Assembly: GCA_958439205.1 (NCBI GenBank)
Contig: OY288189.1
Span: 1,875,001-1,939,000 of the forward strand
Length of the DNA: 64,000 nt
Source: an uncultured Allorhizobium sp.
GTDB taxonomy: Bacteria; Pseudomonadota; Alphaproteobacteria; Rhizobiales; Rhizobiaceae
Direction: 5' to 3'
Below, in pieces: positions 8,074-18,157 of the stretch. Within the stretch, counting starts at the first letter, position 1. Every line of letters starts with the position of its first letter. The notes under the pieces were generated by a model. The model was not told where the DNA came from. It saw only the letters and a list, made by a program, of their open reading frames with translations, and searched no databases. The position numbers and the translations under genes were made by a program.

Positions 8074-8150
8074 TGGTAGCGGGAGGCGGACTTGAACCGC
8101 CGACCTTGGGGTTATGAATCCCACGCTCTAACCACCTGAGCTATCCCGCC
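8074..8150 (-). tRNA. tRNA-Met (anticodon CAT)
   Basis: A full cloverleaf is visible on the minus strand. The acceptor stem GGCGGGA pairs with TCCCGCT (first pair G-U) and the D arm is AGCTCAGGTGGTTAGAGC. The anticodon loop is TTCATAA, the T arm is GGCGG-TTCAAGT-CCGCC, and the discriminator A is followed by an encoded CCA. One A-C mismatch closes the anticodon loop. The initiator features (unpaired 1-72 with a three-GC anticodon stem) are not clear, so elongator Met is the better call. A lysidine-modified tRNA-Ile2 is possible in principle. Confidence 0.93.
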
Positions 8151-8309
8151 ACACATTCGGAAACCTGATGGGCCGTGGCAGCCCGTCCGAAGCGATGGGC
8201 GGCTTATAAGGCGAGGCTCCGATCAAAGTCAAGCGCGGTTTGGCCAAAAACAGTGTGGCTTTCCACCGGCTTGAGCCAAGACCTTGCACGCGGCCCTAAA
8301 GCTCAGGCT

Positions 8310-9506
8310 TCAGGCCGCGACAGGGCTTGCCAGAAGCGCCTTCAGCGAGGCTTCTGCTGTCCCTGAACGTTCCGAGCGCTCGATGAAGCCGCCGCCATAG
8401 ACGCGGGCGTCCGCACCGGTTGCCGAATAGAGCACGCAGGCCTGGCCGGGGGCCACACCGGCTTCGCCGATTTCGAGATCGACATAGACGCCGCGCTCGT
8501 CAGTATGAAGGACGGCTGGCGTCGGCGGGCGGGTGGAGCGCACCTTGGCGAAGCAGGGCATGCCTTCGGCGGCATCTTCGGCAAGCGTGCGGTCGCCAAG
8601 CCAGTTGATGTCGCGCAGGTAAACGCGGTGGGTTTCCAGCGCTTCCTTCGGGCCGACGATGACGCGACGCGAGCGGGCGTCGAGATAGATGACGTAAAGC
8701 GGCTCGCCGGTAGCGACGCCGAGACCCTTCCGCTGGCCGATCGTGTAATGCAGGATGCCTTCGTGATTGCCGAGCACGCGGCCATCGAGATGCACGATCT
8801 CACCGGCCAGAGCTGCATTCGGCTTCAGCTTGTTGATGACATCGGCATATTTGCCCTGGGGCACGAAACAGATGTCCTGGCTGTCGGCCTTCTGGGCGAC
8901 GACGAGGCCCATCTCCTCGGCAAGCACGCGGACTTCCGCCTTCGACATGGCGCCGAGCGGGAAGCGCAGATAGTCGATCTGCTCCTGCGTGGTGGCAAAC
9001 AGGAAGTAGCTTTGGTCGCGTTCGCTATCGATCGGGCGGAAGAGGGCGCGGTGGCCGGCGTCATTGGCCAGCGGCACCGACTTCGAGCGGATGTAATGGC
9101 CGGTCGCCAGCGCATCGGCGCCGAGTTCCCTAGCGGTCGCGAGCAGATCGGCGAACTTGACCGTCTGGTTGCAGGCGACACAGGGGATCGGCGTTTCGCC
9201 GGCAACATAGCTTTCCATGAACGGGTTGATCACGGTGTCGCGAAAACGCTGTTCGTAATCGAGCACGTAATGGGGAATGCCGAGCGTTTCGCAGACGCGG
9301 CGGGCGTCGTCGATGTCCTGGCCGGCGCAGCAAGAGCCGGCGCGGTGGACGGCAGCGCCATGGTCGTAAAGCTGCAGTGTGATGCCGAGGACGTCATAGC
9401 CCTCGCGCTTCAGGATGCCGGCTACGACGGACGAATCCACGCCGCCCGACATGGCGACGACAACGCGCGTATCTTCCGGTCTCTTGTCAAAATCCAGCGT
9501 GTTCAC
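8310..9506 (-). CDS. mnmA: tRNA-specific 2-thiouridylase
   Basis: Catalyses ATP-dependent thiolation of uridine 34 in tRNA-Glu, -Gln and -Lys. It has 398 residues. The PP-loop SGGVDSSV (about 20-27) binds ATP. The two catalytic Cys lie in IPCVACNQ and in DICFVPQ. ATGHY and GQRKGLG are further family signatures. The length is slightly above the usual 360-370 because of short N- and C-terminal extensions, a common feature in this order. It is transcribed in the same direction as tRNA-Met, about 160 bases upstream of it. Confidence 0.95.
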   Translation of the reverse strand: MNTLDFDKRPEDTRVVVAMSGGVDSSVVAGILKREGYDVLGITLQLYDHGAAVHRAGSCCAGQDIDDARRVCETLGIPHYVLDYEQRFRDTVINPFMESYVAGETPIPCVACNQTVKFADLLATARELGADALATGHYIRSKSVPLANDAGHRALFRPIDSERDQSYFLFATTQEQIDYLRFPLGAMSKAEVRVLAEEMGLVVAQKADSQDICFVPQGKYADVINKLKPNAALAGEIVHLDGRVLGNHEGILHYTIGQRKGLGVATGEPLYVIYLDARSRRVIVGPKEALETHRVYLRDINWLGDRTLAEDAAEGMPCFAKVRSTRPPTPAVLHTDERGVYVDLEIGEAGVAPGQACVLYSATGADARVYGGGFIERSERSGTAEASLKALLASPVAA

Positions 9507-9687
9507 GGGCTTCGTCTCTGTGCTTCATGCGACCGTTCATCCCGCCCATTGCGGGGATCTAAGTCAGGCTTTGCGGGGATTTTGGCCCGCTGCCGGTACC
9601 GGTCCTTTAGTTGACGGATATAGAAAGGATTGCATCTTCGTGCAAGAGCAGCGATTCGCGGGGATTGCCCGCGAGAGGAGATTCCCC

Positions 9688-10670
9688 ATGCCCGTCCAGA
9701 TGACCGTCACACCGGAGAGCTTCCCGATTGCGGGCAGCTTCACGATTTCGCGCGGGTCGAAGACCGAGGCGAAGGTAGTTACGGTCCGGCTGACGGATGG
9801 CGTTCATGTGGGCCAAGGCGAATGCGTACCCTATGCGCGTTACGGCGAGACGGTGGAGAGTGTCGTCGAAGTGCTCTCGGCGCTGGTGCCTGAGGTGGCC
9901 CAGGGGCTGGACCGCAAGGGGTTGCAGAGCCGGCTGAAGCCGGGGGCGGCGCGCAATGCGCTTGACTGCGCTTTCTGGGATTTGGAAGCCAAGCGTGCGG
10001 GGCTGCCGGTCTGGCAACTTCTCAAGTTACAAGAGCCGAAGCCGCTATCGGTCACCTATACGCTGTCGCTCGGCACGCCTGAGAGCATGCAGGCGGCGGC
10101 GGAGAAGGAGGCCTCGCGGCCGCTGCTGAAGGTCAAGCTCGGCGGCGATGGGGATGTGGAGCGGATCCGGGCCGTCAGGGCTGGCGCGCCTAAGTCTGCC
10201 ATCATCGTTGATGCCAACGAGGGCTGGAGCCTGGATCAATACAAGGCGCTGGCGCCTGTGTTTCTCGATCTCGGGGTCAAGCTGGTCGAGCAGCCGTTTC
10301 CGGCGGGTTCTGATGATGCTCTTCTCGGCCTCGATCGCGTCTTGCCTGTGTGTGCCGACGAGAGCTGCCATGACACTGCGTCGCTTGGCGCACTTAAGGG
10401 CAAGTATGATGCCGTCAACATCAAGCTCGACAAGACGGGCGGGCTGACGGAAGCGCTGCTGATGCGCGATGCGGCGGTAGAAGCCGCTTCGAGATCATGG
10501 TCGGTTGCATGGTCGGCACCTCACTGGCCATGGCGCCGGCCTTCCTGATCGGCCAGGGGGCGGCGTTTGTTGATCTTGATGGGCCGCTGCTTCTGGCGCG
10601 GGATCGCGAGCCGGCGATTGCCTATGACGGAGCCATCATGCCGCTGCCGCCGCGTGCGTTGTGGGGTTGA
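9688..10670 (+). pseudogene. dgcA: Dipeptide epimerase / N-acetyl-D-Glu racemase type enolase-superfamily gene, frameshifted
   Basis: Enolase-superfamily epimerase. Visible active-site elements are KVKLGG (catalytic Lys), DANEGW, EQPFP and ADES (metal ligands) and KLDKTGG (second Lys). The first frame is good through codon 266 and then derails into VEAASRSWSVAWSAP before stopping at 10548. In the next frame, starting at 10488, the expected C-terminus continues (FEIMVGCMVGTSLAMAPAFL) to the stop at 10670. One missing G in GCCGCTTC around 10484-10488 would restore AGFEIM. The start at 9688 has GAGAGGAG upstream. It could be a true mutation or a sequencing error. The symbol follows rhizobial homologues and the substrate is not proven. 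Confidence 0.85.
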
Positions 10671-10672
10671 CG

Positions 10673-11362
10673 TCAGCCCTTCGGAGCCAACGGCCCGTTC
10701 TTCGCCATCCAGATCATATGCTTCTTGCCGCGCCCCGTTTTCCCGGCGCGGACGGGAATCTCTTCTGCGCCATAGCCGCAGTCCTTCAACCGTCGCGTGA
10801 AGTAGGGATCTGGCCCCTGCGACCAGACGCCGAGAACGCCGCCGCGGGTCAGCGCTGCCTTGGATTTGCGTAAGCCGTCATGGGAATAGAGGCCGTCGTT
10901 CTCTTCCCGCGTGAGTCCGTCGGGGCCGTTGTCGACGTCGAGCAGGATGGCGTCGAATTGGCCTTTCGACTTGGTGATCAGCGCGCCGACATCGCCGACG
11001 TGAATTGCCACGCGCGGGTCATCGAGGCTTCCGGCATAGATCTCGGCCATGGGGCCGCGCGCCCAGTCGACGACGGCGGGCACGAGTTCGGCGACGGTCA
11101 CCTTGGCATCCTCTGGCAAGACAGCGAGGGCTGCGCGCAGCGTGAAGCCCATGCCGAGGCCGCCGATCAGGATGTGCGGGCGCTTGTGGGTGGCGATCCG
11201 CTCGAAGGCGAGGGTGGCGAGCGCTTCTTCGGAGCCGCTGAGCCGGCTGTTCATCAGCTCGTTGGTGCCGAGCATGATGGAGAATTCTGATCCCCGGCTC
11301 TTCAGGCGCAATTCGCCGCCGCCGGGTATCTTGGCCGTGTCGAGCTGGATCCAGGGGAGCAT
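10673..11362 (-). CDS. Spermidine synthase-like methyltransferase-fold protein
   Basis: A 229-residue protein with the nucleotide-binding motif LIGGLGMGFTLRAAL (about 65-79), the acidic residue in VAELVPAVVDWARGP and the central DAILLDVDNGPDG. This is the core of the spermidine synthase family. The N-terminal tetramerisation part is short and the polyamine-binding set is not complete, so I would not assume spermidine synthesis. It ends two bases from the end of the broken epimerase gene and is convergent with it. Confidence 0.7.
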   Translation of the reverse strand: MLPWIQLDTAKIPGGGELRLKSRGSEFSIMLGTNELMNSRLSGSEEALATLAFERIATHKRPHILIGGLGMGFTLRAALAVLPEDAKVTVAELVPAVVDWARGPMAEIYAGSLDDPRVAIHVGDVGALITKSKGQFDAILLDVDNGPDGLTREENDGLYSHDGLRKSKAALTRGGVLGVWSQGPDPYFTRRLKDCGYGAEEIPVRAGKTGRGKKHMIWMAKNGPLAPKG

Positions 11363-11537
11363 GGTTCAATTCCTGCGCGTGGGTTTGTGGCTGCCCCGTA
11401 TCACGGCGACGCCCTCAGGTTCAATGTCGCGAGCGTACCGGAGACAGAGAACGAGACTTGCGGTCTCCATCGCTTCCGGGGATAGCTTGTGGTCTCCGGC
11501 CATGCTGCCGGTTCATGATTGCCTGAGGAGAAGCCGC

Positions 11538-12356
11538 ATGCCCGCCCCCGTGAACCCGTTCAAGAAAGCCCTCCGTGAAGACACCGGTCTCCTGACCGGC
11601 CTCTGGGTGGCGCTCGCCAATCCGCATTCGGCGGAGATCTGCGCCGGGGCTGGCTTCGACTGGATCCTCATCGATGCCGAACACGGGCCGAACGACATTC
11701 CGCTGATCGCAGCGCAGCTTGCGGCCGTCACGCGCCATGCCGCCCATCCGGTGGTGCGGCTTCCGGTCGGCGAGCCCTGGATGATCAAGCAGGCGCTCGA
11801 TATCGGCGCGCAGACGCTGATGATCCCGATGGTCGAGACGGCTGAACAGGCCACGATGCTGGCCAAGGCCCTGCGTTATCCGCCTTTCGGCATTCGCGGC
11901 ATGGGCGCAAGCCTCGGGCGCGCGTCCGATTTCGGCCGCGTGAGCGACTATGCCGATACGGCCAATGATCAGGTCTGCCTGATCGCGCAGATCGAGAGCC
12001 GGCTCGGCGTCGAGAATGCCGAGGCGATCCTGGCTGTCGAAGGCGTCGATGCCGTGTTGATCGGGCCTGCCGATCTCTCCGCCGACATGGGCTATCGCGG
12101 CAAGGCGACGGTGCCGGAGGTAATGGAAACGGTTGAGGCGCTGATCGGCAAGATCAAGGCTTCTGGCAAGCCGGCTGGCATCATGACGGGCGACGCGGAG
12201 ATGATCGCGCTCGCGCGCCGCGCCGGTGTGCGCTTCATGGCCAACGGCACGGATACGGGGCTGCTGGCGCGCGCTGCCGCCACTATGGCGGCCGAGATGC
12301 GGGACACAGGCGGTGCTCCGTCTGGCCCTGCCAAGGGTGCTGGCGGCTATTCGTAA
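11538..12356 (+). CDS. HpcH/HpaI-family class II aldolase
   Basis: Metal-dependent aldolase of 272 residues that splits 2-keto-3-deoxy acids, releasing pyruvate. The signatures are [14 protein letters not shown] (residues about 35-48, with the base-associated His), [26 protein letters not shown] and [14 protein letters not shown] with the metal-binding Glu. [10 protein letters not shown] also fits. Start 11538 follows GAGGAG at 11525-11530. The frame is open further upstream to 11049 but without family sequence. The exact substrate (4-hydroxy-2-oxoheptanedioate, ketodeoxyrhamnonate or other) cannot be told. The last 10 bases overlap the end of dctD tail to tail. Confidence 0.85.
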   Translation: MPAPVNPFKKALREDTGLLTGLWVALANPHSAEICAGAGFDWILIDAEHGPNDIPLIAAQLAAVTRHAAHPVVRLPVGEPWMIKQALDIGAQTLMIPMVETAEQATMLAKALRYPPFGIRGMGASLGRASDFGRVSDYADTANDQVCLIAQIESRLGVENAEAILAVEGVDAVLIGPADLSADMGYRGKATVPEVMETVEALIGKIKASGKPAGIMTGDAEMIALARRAGVRFMANGTDTGLLARAAATMAAEMRDTGGAPSGPAKGAGGYS

Positions 12357-13678
12357 TCGGCGCGGTTGATGCCGTGGCGCTGGAGCTTGTCGTAGAAGGT
12401 CTTGCGCGGAATGCCGAGGGTCTCGATGGTCGAGCGCACGTCGCCCTTGTTGGCAGTCAGTGCCTCGCGGATGAGGCCAGCTTCGTGGCTCTCCATCTGC
12501 GCCGGCAGGCTAAGGCCTGGTCCCGCAGCCTGTGAGGCCGGCTTTGGCGGCGGGGTTATGCCGAGCACGACGCGTTCGGCGAAATGCGAGAGTTCGCGGA
12601 CATTGCCCGGCCAGTCGTGGCTTTCGAGATGGCGGCGCACCTCGCTGGTCATGGGCGGTATCTCGCGGCGGAAGCGCTCTGCAGCGCGGGTGGCGAAATG
12701 GGCAAAGAGCAGCGGGATGTCGGCGCGGCGTTCCCGAAGCGGCGGGATCGAGATCGTCACGACGTTCAGGCGATAATAGAGGTCTTCGCGGAACTCGCCG
12801 CGCTCGGCGGGATTGCCGAGATCGAGTTTGGCGGCGGCGACGACGCGCAAGTCTACGGGCCTGTTTTCGTTGGTGCCGAGCGGGCTCACCTCCCTCATTT
12901 CCAGAACCCGCAACATCTTCACCTGGGTGGAGAGCGGCATGCTCTCGATCTCGTCGAGGAAGAGCGTGCCGCCGCTTGCATGTTCGATGCGGCCGACGCG
13001 CTTCTTCTGGGCGCCGGTGAAGGCGCCCGGCTCGTGGCCGAAGAGTTCGCTTTCGATGACCGTCTCGGGCAGGGCGCCGCAGTTCAGGGCGACGAAGTTA
13101 CCGCGTGCACGGCGGCTCCAGCGATGCAGGAGCGTGGCGACCACTTCCTTGCCGCTGCCGGTTTCGCCGGCGATCAGCACGTCGACATCGGTGTCGGCTA
13201 TCTGGCGGAGCGTTTGGCGCAGATGCTCCATCGCAGGCGTCTGGCCGATGAGGGGCAGGTCGTCCGGCGTCGTGGTGGCTGCCTCGCGCAGGCGGCGGTT
13301 TTCGAGGACCAGCCGGCGCTTCTCGGTGGCGCGCGCGACGCTCTGGACGAGGCGGTCGGCGGGGAAGGGTTTGGCGATGAAATCATAGGCGCCGTCGTGG
13401 AGAGCCCTGACCGCCATGTCGACATCGCCATGACCTGTGATGAGCAGCACCGGCAGATCCGGGTCGAGGCTACGGAGGCGGGCGAAGAGTTCCAGCCCGT
13501 CCATGCCGGCCATGCGGATGTCGGTGACGACGACGGCCTCGCTTTCCCGCGACAACTGCGCGAGGGCCTGCGGGGCGGCACCGAAATCGCGCACGGCATA
13601 ACCGGCAAGCTCCAGCGTCTGGCGGGTGGCGCGGCGCAGCGCCTGATCGTCGTCCACGAGGATGATGTCGATGCTCAT
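12347..13678 (-). CDS. dctD: C4-dicarboxylate transport response regulator (NtrC family)
   Basis: Sigma-54 activator of 443 residues. Receiver domain (1-120) with phosphoacceptor Asp in [12 protein letters not shown] and conserved Lys in FIAKPF. AAA+ domain (about 145-375) with Walker A GETGSGKE, the sigma-54 contact loop GAFTGA and Walker [12 protein letters not shown]-terminal Fis-type helix-turn-helix ([21 protein letters not shown]). It pairs with DctB, whose gene overlaps the start by four bases (ATGA). Its likely target is the divergent dctA promoter, where two matching dyads and a sigma-54 promoter are present. Confidence 0.95.
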   Translation of the reverse strand: MSIDIILVDDDQALRRATRQTLELAGYAVRDFGAAPQALAQLSRESEAVVVTDIRMAGMDGLELFARLRSLDPDLPVLLITGHGDVDMAVRALHDGAYDFIAKPFPADRLVQSVARATEKRRLVLENRRLREAATTTPDDLPLIGQTPAMEHLRQTLRQIADTDVDVLIAGETGSGKEVVATLLHRWSRRARGNFVALNCGALPETVIESELFGHEPGAFTGAQKKRVGRIEHASGGTLFLDEIESMPLSTQVKMLRVLEMREVSPLGTNENRPVDLRVVAAAKLDLGNPAERGEFREDLYYRLNVVTISIPPLRERRADIPLLFAHFATRAAERFRREIPPMTSEVRRHLESHDWPGNVRELSHFAERVVLGITPPPKPASQAAGPGLSLPAQMESHEAGLIREALTANKGDVRSTIETLGIPRKTFYDKLQRHGINRADYE

Positions 13679-15507
13679 GCGCTGGCCCTCTTCAGGGTGA
13701 TGGTGAAGGTGGTGCCGTTCTTGCTGGTTTCCACGGAAAGCCGGCCGCCATATTCGGTAACGATGTCACGGGCGATCACCAGGCCAAGGCCCAGGCCTGC
13801 CTCCTTGGAGGTGGTGAAGGGGATGAAGAGATTGTCCCTGACGTGATCCGGCAGGCCGGGGCCGGTGTCGCTGACCGAGAGATCGACTTCGTCTTCGGTC
13901 AGGCGGGAAAGCGCGATGGTGATGGTCGCATTCGCTTTGTCGTCAATGGCTTCGAGCGCGTTCTGCAGGAGGTTTATCAGCACCTGTTCAAGACGAATGC
14001 GCTGGCCGAGCACGGCGAGGCCTGAGGGGATGTCGGTGATATCAAGCCGGTCAACGCTGCCGGCGAAACGGCTCTTCAAGAGGAACAGCGCGCCGTCGAT
14101 TGCGGCCTTGAGATCGACAGGCTCGGCGGCCTGGCGACCCTTGCGGGCAAGGCCCTTCAGCTCTCCGGTGATCGCGCCGATGCGGTCCGTGAGCTCGGCG
14201 ATCAGGCCAAGGTTTTCCTTCGCCGTCTCGCCGTTGCCGCGATCGAGGAAGGCCTTGGCATTGTCGGCATAGGCGCGGATGGTGGCGACCGGCTGGTTGA
14301 TCTCATGCGCGACGCCGGCTGCGACCTGGCCAAGGATCGCCAACCGATTGGCCTGGACGAGATCCTGCTGCACGCCCTGAAGGCGGCTGTCGGTTGCGCG
14401 GTGTTCGGTGATTTCGGCCTGGAGGCGGTCGCGCGCTTCGGTCAGTTCGACGGTGCGCAGTGTGACCTGCCGCTCCAGCTCGGCCTGGGCGGCTTTCGCT
14501 TCGGCCCCGCGACGGGCGGCGCGACCGAAGCGGTGGAGCAGCAGGCCGGCAGCTGCAAGCAGGGGCAGGGCGATGGCTAGGAATGCAAGGCGATCCTGCA
14601 GGATGCCGGCATCCATGGCGGGGGCGGCGGGGGTGAGGATGTGCAGCGTCCATGGTGTGCCCGGTAGCGGCAGCGCCTGGGCGAAATGCGGCTGGTGCGG
14701 GACCGTGCCGGATGTGTCGGTCGCCACCATCGTGTGCCCGGTGAGATCTTCCAGCGACCAGATGGGAATGGGCAAAAGCGGGGCTTCGCCGAACTGCAGG
14801 CTCTCCCGGATCGCGATCCGCTCCTCCTGGGGGATGTCCGTCACGGTCAGGAAGCGCCATTCGGGACGGCTGGTGATCAGCACGATGCCCTTGGGATCTG
14901 TCACATAGGTGATGCGTCCGGAGCGCTGCCAGTTCTGCTCGAGTGCCTCGAACTCGACCTTGACGACCACCACGCCCAGCGCTCGTCCGGTCTCGTCTTC
15001 GACGCGGCGAGACAGGTAGAGGCCGGGCCGCCGGCTGACATTGCCCAGGGCATAATGTTCCGCGGTGCCTCGTGTCAGGGCGCCGGTGAAATATTCCCGG
15101 AAGGCGTAATTGCTGCCGACGAAGCTGTCGGTCTGGCGAAAGTTGCTCGCGGCAATCGCGGTGCCGTCGAGGCCGACGACGTAGATCACCGAAGCGCCGG
15201 TGCCGGGGATCAGCGCTTCGAGCTTTTCGTTGAGCTGTGTGATGGCGCCCGGAGAGGGTGTCTCGAGCGCTTCCGCCAGCTCGGCGTCGCTTGCCAGGAC
15301 CAGCGGCAAGGTGCGCGATCGGTCGAGGGCGGTGAGCAGTAGCGCCTGCTTCAAAGCGGCATCTGAACCCGCATCTTCCGCCAAGGCGTCAAGTGCCGAG
15401 GCCTGTCCACGCTCGCCGGCATAGAAGAGGCCGGCAACAAGCACGGTGATCGCAAAGGCCGCATAGGCGAGCCAGAGAATTCGTCCGTTGCGGCGGGGTT
15501 TCAGCAT
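13675..15507 (-). CDS. dctB: C4-dicarboxylate sensor histidine kinase
   Basis: Membrane sensor of 610 residues for succinate, malate and fumarate. The first membrane helix (residues 11-30) is followed by a periplasmic double-PAS-like region (about 31-285, including [23 protein letters not shown]) and a second helix (about 290-312). A cytoplasmic coiled coil leads to the kinase core. The H-box is [15 protein letters not shown], and the ATP-binding G-box is [11 protein letters not shown]. It phosphorylates DctD and is co-transcribed with dctD through a four-base overlap. It is divergent from dctA, the standard rhizobial arrangement. Confidence 0.95.
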   Translation of the reverse strand: MLKPRRNGRILWLAYAAFAITVLVAGLFYAGERGQASALDALAEDAGSDAALKQALLLTALDRSRTLPLVLASDAELAEALETPSPGAITQLNEKLEALIPGTGASVIYVVGLDGTAIAASNFRQTDSFVGSNYAFREYFTGALTRGTAEHYALGNVSRRPGLYLSRRVEDETGRALGVVVVKVEFEALEQNWQRSGRITYVTDPKGIVLITSRPEWRFLTVTDIPQEERIAIRESLQFGEAPLLPIPIWSLEDLTGHTMVATDTSGTVPHQPHFAQALPLPGTPWTLHILTPAAPAMDAGILQDRLAFLAIALPLLAAAGLLLHRFGRAARRGAEAKAAQAELERQVTLRTVELTEARDRLQAEITEHRATDSRLQGVQQDLVQANRLAILGQVAAGVAHEINQPVATIRAYADNAKAFLDRGNGETAKENLGLIAELTDRIGAITGELKGLARKGRQAAEPVDLKAAIDGALFLLKSRFAGSVDRLDITDIPSGLAVLGQRIRLEQVLINLLQNALEAIDDKANATITIALSRLTEDEVDLSVSDTGPGLPDHVRDNLFIPFTTSKEAGLGLGLVIARDIVTEYGGRLSVETSKNGTTFTITLKRASA

Positions 15508-15536
15508 GGGTGATGGCCTCGGTCAGGTCGGCGATT

Positions 15537-15552
15537 GTGCGTGAAATCGCAC
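15537..15552. promoter_or_regulatory. Candidate DctD upstream activating site 1
   Basis: The dyad GTGCG-N6-CGCAC lies between divergent dctB and dctA, about 110 bases upstream of the sigma-54 -24 element. That is a normal distance for an NtrC-type activator site. A second copy with the same spacing lies 33 bases downstream. Confidence 0.7.
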
Positions 15553-15569
15553 TATAGCACAAAACAACT

Positions 15570-15585
15570 GTGCGGAAAATCACAC
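15570..15585. promoter_or_regulatory. Candidate DctD upstream activating site 2
   Basis: GTGCG-N6-CACAC has one mismatch to the dyad at 15537-15552. The two start points are 33 bases apart, about three helical turns, so both face the same side of the DNA, as in the tandem DctD sites known from rhizobia. Confidence 0.65.
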
Positions 15586-15660
15586 TGGTTCATGTGATGA
15601 ATCAAGTGTGATCGGCGAGAGAGACGTTTAAATTCAATGGTTTGAGGGAGTCTTTTCGAA

Positions 15661-15677
15661 CTGGCACGCGCCTTGCT
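15661..15677 (+). promoter_or_regulatory. Sigma-54 (-24/-12) promoter of dctA
   Basis: CTGGCACGCGCCTTGCT fits the sigma-54 consensus (TGGCACG-N4-TTGCW) exactly, with GG at 15663-15664 and GC at 15675-15676. The RNA would start near 15688, leaving a leader of about 85 bases before the dctA start codon. Confidence 0.93.
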
Positions 15678-15773
15678 GACCTTTTTCCCAAGCGGCCGCG
15701 CCGCTCCCCATTCAGATCAGCAACCGCCCGGGAGGCCGGAATTCGTTCCGTCAAGGCGATAATGGAGGAAAGC

Positions 15774-17105
15774 ATGCATATCGATACCGCAGGGCACGCG
15801 CCCGAGGGCCGGCAGCCCTTCTACAAGCATCTCTATGTCCAGGTCCTGGCGGCCATCATTGCCGGCATCCTGCTCGGCCATTTCTATCCCGAGATCGGCG
15901 CGCAGTTGAAGCCGCTGGGCGATGCCTTCATCAAACTCGTCAAGATGATCATCGCGCCTGTGATTTTCCTGACGGTCGCCACCGGCATTGCCGGCATGAG
16001 CGACATGAAGAAGGTCGGTCGCGTCGCCGGCAAGGCGATGCTCTACTTCTTCACCTTCTCGACGCTGGCGCTTGTCGTCGGCCTCGTCGTCGCCAATGTC
16101 GTGCAGCCCGGTGCGGGCATGCATATCGACCCGGCGACGCTCGATGCGGCGGCTGTGGCGACCTATACCGAAAAGGCGCATGACTCGTCGATCGTCGGCT
16201 TCCTGATGAACATCATTCCGACGACAATCGTCGGGGCCTTTGCAGATGGCGACATCCTGCAGGTGCTGTTCTTCTCGATCCTGTTCGGCATTTCGCTGGC
16301 GCTGGTCGGCGAACGCGGCAAGCCCGTCACCGACTTCCTGCAGGCGGTCATTGCGCCCGTCTTCAAGCTCGTCGCCATCCTGATGAAGGCAGCACCCATC
16401 GGTGCCTTCGGCGCCATGGCGTTCACCATCGGCAAATACGGCATCGGCTCGGTCACAAACCTCGCCATGCTGATCGGTACCTTCTACCTCACGTCCTTCC
16501 TGTTCGTGGCGGTCATCCTCGGAGCCGTCTGCCGTTACAACGGCTTCTCGATCCTGGCCCTCATCCGCTACATCAAGGAAGAGCTTCTGCTCGTTCTCGG
16601 GACGTCGTCTTCGGAAGCAGCCCTTCCGGGCCTGATGAACAAGATGGAAAAGGCCGGCTGCAAGCGTTCGGTCGTCGGCCTGGTCATCCCGACCGGCTAT
16701 TCCTTCAACCTCGATGGCACGAATATCTACATGACGCTGGCGGCGCTCTTCATCGCCCAGGCGACGGATATCCAGCTGCCGCTCGGCGACCAGATCCTGC
16801 TGCTGGCCGTTGCGATGCTGAGCTCGAAGGGGGCTGCCGGCATCACCGGTGCGGGCTTCATCACGCTGGCTGCGACCCTTTCGGTCGTGCCCTCAGTGCC
16901 GGTTGCCGGCATGGCGCTGATCCTCGGCATCGACCGCTTCATGTCGGAATGCCGGGCGCTCACCAACTTCATCGGCAATGCGGTGGCAACCGTGGTCGTC
17001 GCGCGTTGGGAGGGTGAACTCGACCAGACGCTCTTCCATGCCGCGCTCGGTGGCAAGGTTCTCGAAGAGGACGACATCCAGCCGGAACTGCAGCCGGCGG
17101 AGTAA
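15774..17105 (+). CDS. dctA: C4-dicarboxylate:proton/sodium symporter
   Basis: Inner-membrane carrier (443 residues) for uptake of succinate, fumarate and malate, needed for symbiotic nitrogen fixation where the host is a legume. It is nearly identical in long blocks to rhizobial DctA as I know it, for example [40 protein letters not shown] and [19 protein letters not shown]. Start 15774 is preferred because GGAGGAA lies four bases upstream. An ATG at 15762 is in frame but overlaps that Shine-Dalgarno. Regulation by DctBD through sigma-54 is visible upstream, and a terminator follows at 17142. Confidence 0.97.
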   Translation: MHIDTAGHAPEGRQPFYKHLYVQVLAAIIAGILLGHFYPEIGAQLKPLGDAFIKLVKMIIAPVIFLTVATGIAGMSDMKKVGRVAGKAMLYFFTFSTLALVVGLVVANVVQPGAGMHIDPATLDAAAVATYTEKAHDSSIVGFLMNIIPTTIVGAFADGDILQVLFFSILFGISLALVGERGKPVTDFLQAVIAPVFKLVAILMKAAPIGAFGAMAFTIGKYGIGSVTNLAMLIGTFYLTSFLFVAVILGAVCRYNGFSILALIRYIKEELLLVLGTSSSEAALPGLMNKMEKAGCKRSVVGLVIPTGYSFNLDGTNIYMTLAALFIAQATDIQLPLGDQILLLAVAMLSSKGAAGITGAGFITLAATLSVVPSVPVAGMALILGIDRFMSECRALTNFIGNAVATVVVARWEGELDQTLFHAALGGKVLEEDDIQPELQPAE

Positions 17106-17141
17106 TACTTCCGCGCCGACCCAAGACGGCGATCGGAACTG

Positions 17142-17176
17142 AAGCGCGGCCCGGCATTTGTCGGGCCGCGCTTTTT
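17142..17176 (+). terminator. Strong intrinsic terminator after dctA
   Basis: The 12-bp perfect stem AAGCGCGGCCCG / CGGGCCGCGCTT with an eight-base loop continues into a T run. It lies 36 bases after the dctA stop and just before the convergent RHH gene ends. Confidence 0.92.
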
Positions 17177-17184
17177 GTTTGCGG

Positions 17185-17493
17185 TTACTCGGCGGCGATG
17201 ATGTGGAATTCCTGAGGTGTGCCCGGATTTTGCGCCTTGCTCATCAGATAGATGAGACAGCTCGTTCTCAGCAGCGACGCGAAGTTCGACACCGAGCCGT
17301 TGATCTCAAGCGCTTCGTCGTAGAGCGTCGACAGAAAGCGGGACGTCGAGAAATTCTGGCTGGCGGCGATCTCGTCGATCAGCACCCAGAAGGCGGCTTC
17401 AAGCTGGATGCTGGTGGAATGACCACCGATGCGGACGGAGCGGTTGACCGCACGATAGCGACCCGGATCCTGTCCTGCGAAGACTTCACACAT
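17185..17493 (-). CDS. Ribbon-helix-helix domain protein
   Basis: Small protein of 102 residues with an RHH_4-type fold. A strand (NRSVRIGGHSTSIQLE) is followed by helices (AAFWVLIDEIAASQNFSTSRFLSTLYDEAL). This family is widespread in Rhizobiales, probably DNA-binding, and without a known regulon. Start 17493 follows GGGAGGAG on the minus strand. A longer frame to 17622 has poor sequence. It is a single gene, convergent with dctA. Confidence 0.75.
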   Translation of the reverse strand: MCEVFAGQDPGRYRAVNRSVRIGGHSTSIQLEAAFWVLIDEIAASQNFSTSRFLSTLYDEALEINGSVSNFASLLRTSCLIYLMSKAQNPGTPQEFHIIAAE

Positions 17494-17727
17494 GGCATGC
17501 TCCTCCCTGATTTTAAGTTTTTTCGGTCTGCAGTCTTTTGGGGCATTATGTTGCGCGCCGTGGCTTCGGTCAATTTCCGTCTTTTCTAAACTGCCTCGCC
17601 CGGGTGCTAAGAATGGACACATCCGTCGGCGAAAAAAATCGGCTGCGGTAATGGGCTGCTACCAGCCTTCCGGCAAATCGCGACATCCTCTCTCCATGAC
17701 ATCTGTCAGCATGCGAGGAGCAGCCCA

Positions 17728-18123
17728 TTGGCGAAAATGATCCATTCGATGATCCGCGTCCTGGAGGAGCAGCGCTCGCTCTCCTTCTACACCGAAGCCT
17801 TCGGGCTGAAGATCGCGGAACGTCTCGATTTTGAAACCTTCACCCTGATCTATCTCAGCAATTCGGAGAGCGAATTCGAGCTGGAGCTGACGGTCAACAA
17901 GGGCCGTGAAGAGGCTTACGACCTCGGCAATGGCTACGGCCATCTGGCGGTCAGCGTTTCGGATCTCGACGCGGAGCACAAGCGGCTGACCGATCTCGGC
18001 TTGAACCCGAACAAGATCGTCGAGTTCAACCGGGATGGAGCGCTGCTCGCCCGCTTCTTTTTCATCACCGATCCCGATGGCTACAAGATCGAGGTCTTGC
18101 AGCGGCACGGTCGGTACAAATGA
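17728..18123 (+). CDS. VOC-family protein, glyoxalase I-like
   Basis: A 131-residue vicinal-oxygen-chelate protein. The two repeat halves are visible: MIHSMIRVLEEQRSLSFYTEAFGLKI and YGHLAVSVSDLDAEHKRLTDLG, with metal-ligand positions His 6, Glu 54 region, His 72 region and Glu near the end (FITDPDGYKIEVLQ). It is close to lactoylglutathione lyase, but the reaction is not certain. Translation most likely starts at TTG 17728, because GAGGAG at 17715-17720 is seven bases upstream. The ATG at 17737 would be 16 bases away, too far. Confidence 0.8.
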   Translation: MAKMIHSMIRVLEEQRSLSFYTEAFGLKIAERLDFETFTLIYLSNSESEFELELTVNKGREEAYDLGNGYGHLAVSVSDLDAEHKRLTDLGLNPNKIVEFNRDGALLARFFFITDPDGYKIEVLQRHGRYK

Positions 18124-18128
18124 TCGGG

Positions 18129-18157
18129 AGGCCGGGGAAGAGGAGTTCCCGGCCTTT
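18129..18157 (+). terminator. Intrinsic terminator after VOC gene
   Basis: The stem AGGCCGGG / CCCGGCCT with one additional G-T and one A-T pair is followed by TT. It starts six bases after the stop codon. Confidence 0.7.

Noticed and set aside
7351..8150. Integrative element with attL/attR at tRNA-Met
   Set aside because: I looked for a copy of the tRNA 3' segment beyond the orphan gene (7340-7400) and found none. There is also no integrase gene, so only an isolated foreign-looking gene can be claimed.
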